DNA of 36,399 nt, from NCBI GenBank assembly GCA_002633005.1, contig NMRA01000320.1:253817-290215 (forward strand), in the 5' to 3' direction. Below the pieces are notes generated by a model. It saw only the letters and a list, made by a program, of their open reading frames with translations. It did not search any database and was not told where the DNA came from. Position 1 is the stretch's first letter, and every line of letters starts with the position of its first letter. This DNA is from Phoronis australis (Eukaryota > Phoronida > Phoronidae). Positions 31,223 through 36,399 of the stretch are shown one piece after another. Position numbers and translations under genes: made by a program.

Positions 31223-31589
31223 ATGAGACCTACACGGTCGCCATTCCATTGATGCAATACCCTCATGAAAAAAACAAGACCACGCACGCCTCCGCGAGAT
31301 GTCACCATGCATTACAAGCAAAGCACGTGATCAAACTAGCTTTGCACTCGGGATTCTTCGTTTACACATTCACGCTGTGGTCAGGGAGGATACGCCCCTT
31401 TTACTGGAAGCAAGTCGAATTGGCCACGTCACACACACTCGGTCGTATATGGTAAATTCACTGCATTTCATTTTTAAAGTTATAAACAGTTGGCTATTTA
31501 TTTAAATAGAAAGTAAAAACACTGCTTTTTAGCAGTTGCTCTTGGTTATAAATTCTTGACATTTGCAAATATTTGCTTTTTAAAGGAAT

Positions 31590-32110
31590 ATTTCACTACC
31601 TTTTATCTGTCAAATTTGAATTCTTATGCGAAACGCTTTAGGGTTTAAAACAGGACGCTAATCTGATCTTGCATTGTTACCGAGTGACCTGGCAACTCAA
31701 GTCACAGGCAATGCTTATCTGCGACGTGACATATTCGAATTCGCAGATTTAGGATTGACTACATGTAAGCCCAATACACTATGAAGCATTCCCTTGAGTG
31801 GCTGATGGTTTTGATGTTCTTGTCGGTAACGGAAACAGAGTTCCATCATGGTAAGGAAAAGTACGAAACCGATTTTATGAGAGTAAAAGGCTGTATTTGA
31901 TCTTTACGATCGACATATGTCCCGAATAATGATACGTGTGTCACGAGGTCGCTACCAGAGATGAAAAGGAGGCCGTCGTAGGCGATATAAGGTCATTTAT
32001 TATGACGAATACAGTTACAAGCAATAGATAGGGAATACAAGAAATAAAAATGTCTGGTATTTGTTTTTAGCCAGTTAAACTGGGCGAAATGCAACTTTAA
32101 ACAGGAAGTG
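31590..32110 (+). repeat. Dispersed repeat, copy B
   Basis: A diverged direct copy of 2968-3330. It carries an additional segment of about 130 bp (roughly 31915-32045) between the AGTAAAAGGCT and TTAGCCA landmarks, so an insertion here or a deletion in copy A is implied. Confidence 0.6.
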
Positions 32111-32135
32111 ATTTACTAATGGCATGCCATCACGA

Positions 32136-32201
<66 letters not shown>
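32136..32201. repeat. (AAT)n microsatellite
   Basis: About 22 AAT triplets, interrupted by a single G (ATGATAATA) near 32169 and an extra A near 32196. Confidence 0.95.
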
Positions 32202-32448
32202 TGGTAATATTAACAATACCACTTATTTTATTTCATAATGGGTTAGATCAAGAAGTTTACTATAATACTAGGCTCCTCGGTTAAATGTACTGCTAAAAGT
32301 GACCAAAGTTCGCGTCAAAACACAACGGGGATAATGCAAGCAATCAGTGGTTATGCCAGTATAGACTACATATACACACAATACCGAAGTATCAACGATG
32401 TTGGCCGGACGTGAAGCCTAACATTTTCCCCAACGTCACACGCACTCA

Positions 32449-32518
32449 AGGACAGCGCACCATAGGGGGTTGGGGGCTATAGCCCCCCGGTCCCACTTTT
32501 TGCAGTGCTGCGCCGCCC
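32449..32518. mobile_element. Short palindromic element, copy 2
   Basis: It begins AGGACAGCGCACCATAGGGGG and ends GTGCTGCGCCGCCC, with the core GGGGGCTATAGCCCCCC. It resembles copy 1 at 31151 throughout and has the same orientation. No protein is encoded. It is likely a miniature element or a terminal fragment of a larger one. Confidence 0.55.
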
Positions 32519-35500
32519 ATGGCACTAGAGCACTTGTCAAGGAACGGCTGTGGCCCGAAAGGGTTTAGGACCCAGGAAGTCATTGAAGACGCAAATGATC
32601 AGTCTGACCATCGCTACAATGAACTGTCGTTGTCACATTAATTCTGAAGGACGCTTGACGTACGTTGCAACGATCGTTCGACCTTATATCGATTGTTTGA
32701 GCTTTAGTTGGCGCGATCGAGGCTATCGCTGTCGCCTTAGATCAGTTGTGCAGACCTCTCACTATAGCGGGACTTGTGCAAAAAGAAAAAATTTCGGCGA
32801 ATTTTGCCTCACACTGATTAAACCCTCAAAGTCATGTTGCTATTGACCACGTTGTGCGCATAAAGGGACAATTTAAAGCGGCCGTTGACGGCTTTAACTC
32901 TCATTGTAACTCGTTCCAGCTCGAAAATGTACTCCTGCAACTTTTTTCGAACACTTCTTCGTTCAGTTGCCTAAGTCAACAACTAAACGAAGGACAACTG
33001 CCTATTTTGCTGCTCGCCCCTGGGATGTGGTGTTATATCCCCAAGCCAAGGTACCGTGAAACGGGCCAAGGTTTCTAGTGACATGCCATAAAATGTAATC
33101 CTATTCCTTTAGCTACGCTGCTGACCAGTTGCACCTTACTAAATCTTACCAGGCGTAAAATGCGTCTTTCCGTCTCGTACCATGCACCGAAATTTCCTGC
33201 TTGTCGCCATTGTGGGTCCTGTTGTTTACATGAAGCGACAACCGGTGATCGATTGTTATATCCTGTTTTGACCTTGTAAAACGCTTCTGGTTGTTTCGAA
33301 GAAATCGCCTGGTTCCAACACATCCAGTGAGGCGCGCCTGGGTTTGGAACCAGATGCGCTGTCAGCTTTACGCGATATCGTTTTTCGAAGAAACGACAAA
33401 TAGTGGGCGGGATTGATGTAAACAAGTGGGAACGGTTAACTGGGGTAGTTAATCTGCAAGCGAAATTTTTCTGAAAATAGGATTTAGTAACGAAGTCTCG
33501 GTAGTCACCGAAACTTTGTTGTAGTGCCGGGAACGATCAACGGTTAGCATAACAAATATCAACCAGACGCTGTATATTCAAACATGTTTTCGAATTTGGA
33601 ACAGCTACAGCTCTTAAACGTTAATATATTCCATCCGAGGTCGACTTGTAATAATCTTGACCCTGATAGCATGAGCTCTAACAGGTCACAAGCTGCAATA
33701 GTTTTGTGAATAAACATTATTCCCAGTTTGCTATTTATTTAATTATGGGCAGCGGACTGTTGTAAATACTTCTATTGTTATGACTGAATTACTCTTTTTT
33801 AGAAATTACTTACATTGTATTGCTATTATAACAGTTTGTGTTTGCCTTTGCTATAGCTTAGTAGGGGGTTAGACTTTATGACGCACACATCACGTGATAC
33901 GTACTTTTGCTTCTAAACTTGGGTGTAAACTTTGGATTTTTGTAACAATGAAAATATGTACTCTCAATGTCATCAAGATCGACAACTACTTCAATTCATT
34001 CCACATGGTCTTACGTTTTTGCACAGTTGTGAATTATATTCCAAGGAACATTTTCGTTGCGTTTTGAACATCCATAATGATCTCATAATTGTAACGCTTA
34101 TTCGTAAATTTGGAAGGAATTGTCACAACCTCATCCTATCAACAGCTTCTGTGAAATACAATTAAGCAAAATGGCCAGCCTTGGAAAACTTTTTCATTAA
34201 AATATCAAAAACAGTTTAACTGCAATTTCGGAAATGAGTAGTAAATTATTTTGCATAGTCAAAATGATTAAGTTGACTTTTTGGGTCCATATTGGTATTT
34301 TCGCTACCCACTGTATATTCTCCTTACCCACAACGTTCCTCAGTCGATGTTACCCTGTCTCAATGTTCACCGGTACCATTGCTTTCCATGCCTCATCATA
34401 GTTACACCGTGTTGGACAATGGCACTCAAAACCTGTTCCAACTCGAATCTGGCATCGGACGTGGCTCCTAATTAATCCATTCTGAAAAAATCTGGTCCCT
34501 CGTTAACGCAACCACTTACTGGCATTCACTTGATGAACGCGCACGGCGTATGAATGACTTTCGTAAATAAAAACTAAGTTTGAGATAATCCTGAGTATAT
34601 GAATATTTAAATCCTGAATAGATTGGAATGGCTTAATGGCATTCTTTAGATAATTTAGCTTTTTACTTTCGAAAAAACCTTGGTGTTACCCTCCGTCCAC
34701 GTACATGAAAAACAACGCCTAATTACATATTTAAGATAGTAGCTGAAACATTTCACTTGTTTATGCGACTAAAAAGATGACATTTTGTTTATCCAGTAGC
34801 CAGTTAGCTATAGTTTTGTAAACTTCCAAGCACAAGGAAAGTTGCCGCAAGTTTTGACCAACGTTAAGGGTGCTCATACGAGAACGGACACGGAGATACA
34901 CATTGCTCAGTACAGCAAGCCAGATTGTAAGTCTTGATACGACCGATGATCGAATCTGGGTAGCAAGAGTGAGAGTGGACACGTGACTCCGACGTTTTGA
35001 CACATGTCGCTTGAACATGTGTACATTAAACACACAACAAATCATAGATACACATTTAATCTGAGAAATTCCTCCTGACTGAATCCATAAATAATTTCAA
35101 GTTCAGAGTTTCTCTCGTGACAGGCACTCTATGAGATCTTTTCCAGGTGAATGGCCGGTTACGGTACGGAGGTTTCACGTAATTAGCACAAATCGCAATT
35201 CTGTACAATGATACCGCGATGTCAATGAAAACAACTCTGAGCGATCTCCAGAAGTGATTAGTCATAATGACTTGGGGGAACTTTTTTGTGAAAAAAGATC
35301 AACCTGGCGTGTTGATATACGTGTGGAGTATCAATTGTTTTCAATTTCGGGTACGTTTAACCGCAGAAACGAATATTAAACAACTTGAAGTGTAGGTTCA
35401 AAAACCTGAAATTTGTGTACCTCGCATTGTCCAAATTGATGTAGGGTGTATGTATGAGCCTGTGGAAGCTCTGTTAGTGTGACGTAATTGTACATTGACC

Positions 35501-36399
35501 ACTAAGCCACAGAGGTTTGTCGTAATTTGTTGCATGATCGAATCTACTTAATATGAGGGCCTCTCCAAAGATACAGAAACTTTTCGTGTACCTAGTAAAT
35601 TGGCGTTTTCAGCTCAAAGATACACATTGAGCGCCTAATATTGAATTCAAGACCCGAGGTCTAACCTTAGTACACGAGACTCATCAAACTCGAAACTATT
35701 TTCAGATTTTCCTGCCTTCTTTCGTGCAAACTCAAGTGTCTAGTAGTCTGTGTTCAAACACGTTATGGTTTACTTGGATGACTGTCTAATTTTAATTAGC
35801 AGATGACTTCAGCATTGAATAGATGCAACGCGTTCAAGTCTTACTTCGAACTTTCGAGTTTATCTCGCAATCTAGAGTATATAATCGACTTTGCGGCATA
35901 AATCTACGGGTCATCAAGTGCAAACTTGAACTGGACTCTCGTCAGCATAAACCACGACTTACCCGAGTAGAGAAGAAAGACAACATCATTAGTTTGCACA
36001 ACAATAAAACTTAGAGCATTTTGACAAGACATTTTGTTGTGTTCAAATCACCTTACTTTATTTTACGGAAAGGCGTGACATTTGGTTTCTGAGTGTTTCT
36101 TAGGCAATTCTAAATGTAAAGTCAATTAGCTGACTTATTAATCAATTAATTCATCACCCTAATAGTACATATGTGCTGACATTATTACACTCTTAGTTAT
36201 TTTTCGCATTTTGGTAACACTCGTAGTTTTTGGAATTAAAAATATTTAACATGACAGAATTATTAACGAGTTAAATAAGTAAACTATTTTTCCTGGTGTA
36301 ATTAGGCTCGTAGGAATGCAAAAAATATCGGGGGGAGCACAAACTATTTTGACTTCGACTTTGCCAAACAACCCCCGCCCCCAGAGGCACCACCTTCGC
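32519..36399. other. Gene-free region to window end
   Basis: No conserved protein, RNA gene or clear element recognised over 3.9 kb. A somewhat GC-richer patch (about 33080-33440) contains a 10-bp inverted repeat, CTGGTTCCAA/TTGGAACCAG (33309-33353), around GGCGCGCC. The area near 35910-35965 (GGGTCATCAAGTGCAAA, CAGCATAAACCACGA) weakly resembles about 6925-6970, which may be another old dispersed repeat. Short open frames on both strands have no recognisable family. Confidence 0.45.

Noticed and set aside
33075-33425. 116-codon minus-strand frame in a GC-richer patch, considered as an upstream ZNFX1-like exon
   Set aside because: No similarity to the ZNFX1 N-terminus and no convincing donor in the needed phase.

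Overview
The window is nuclear DNA from an animal, most likely a marine invertebrate. It holds intron-rich genes with GT-AG splice sites, many minisatellites and MITE-like elements in introns, fragments of non-LTR and hAT elements, and a single-N scaffold join flanked by a nearly identical duplication, as expected from a polymorphic diploid assembly. I cannot fix the phylum from the sequence alone.

Two protein-coding genes account for the window, arranged tail to tail. On the plus strand (about 0.7-18.3 kb) is a PARP2-type poly(ADP-ribose) polymerase in 15 coding exons. All splice phases agree and give 1,875 nt, or 624 aa. Its core is the standard PARP2 series of WGR, helical regulatory and ART catalytic domains with H-Y-E. 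Its N-terminus is unusual: exon 2 encodes a WWE domain, a predicted ADP-ribose reader. The first coding exon, which supplies the ATG, lies in a 202-bp unit that is present three times, each copy with an intact ATG and splice donor.

On the minus strand (28.5-20.3 kb) is a ZNFX1-like gene: an SF1/UPF1-like helicase with a long NF-X1-type zinc-finger array, mostly in one 6,012-nt exon. Phase-matched splices add one upstream exon and a final exon coding for a 338-aa basic, probably disordered tail. The model is at least 2,374 aa. Compared with my memory of the vertebrate protein, it has extra copies of a W/Y-rich insert in the helicase, an expanded zinc-finger array with a 134-aa higher-order repeat, and no visible C-terminal RZ-type finger.

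The PARP2 introns are full of repeats: minisatellites with 30-, 39-, 21-, 51-, 36- and 63-bp units (all multiples of three), a foldback element, a perfect 37-bp palindrome, a tRNA-like SINE head, a TTAA-flanked MITE, a short hAT-type MITE, and a duplication/retroelement/N structure that looks like a haplotype mis-join. The last 7.8 kb (28.6-36.4 kb) has no recognisable host gene and carries decayed LINE and hAT pieces, two copies of a short palindromic element, a diverged dispersed repeat shared with PARP2 intron 2, and an AAT microsatellite.

Both genes belong to families tied to nucleic-acid surveillance (ADP-ribosylation at DNA breaks; ZNFX1 in antiviral and small-RNA pathways). Nothing here shows that they work together; convergent position is the only link seen.
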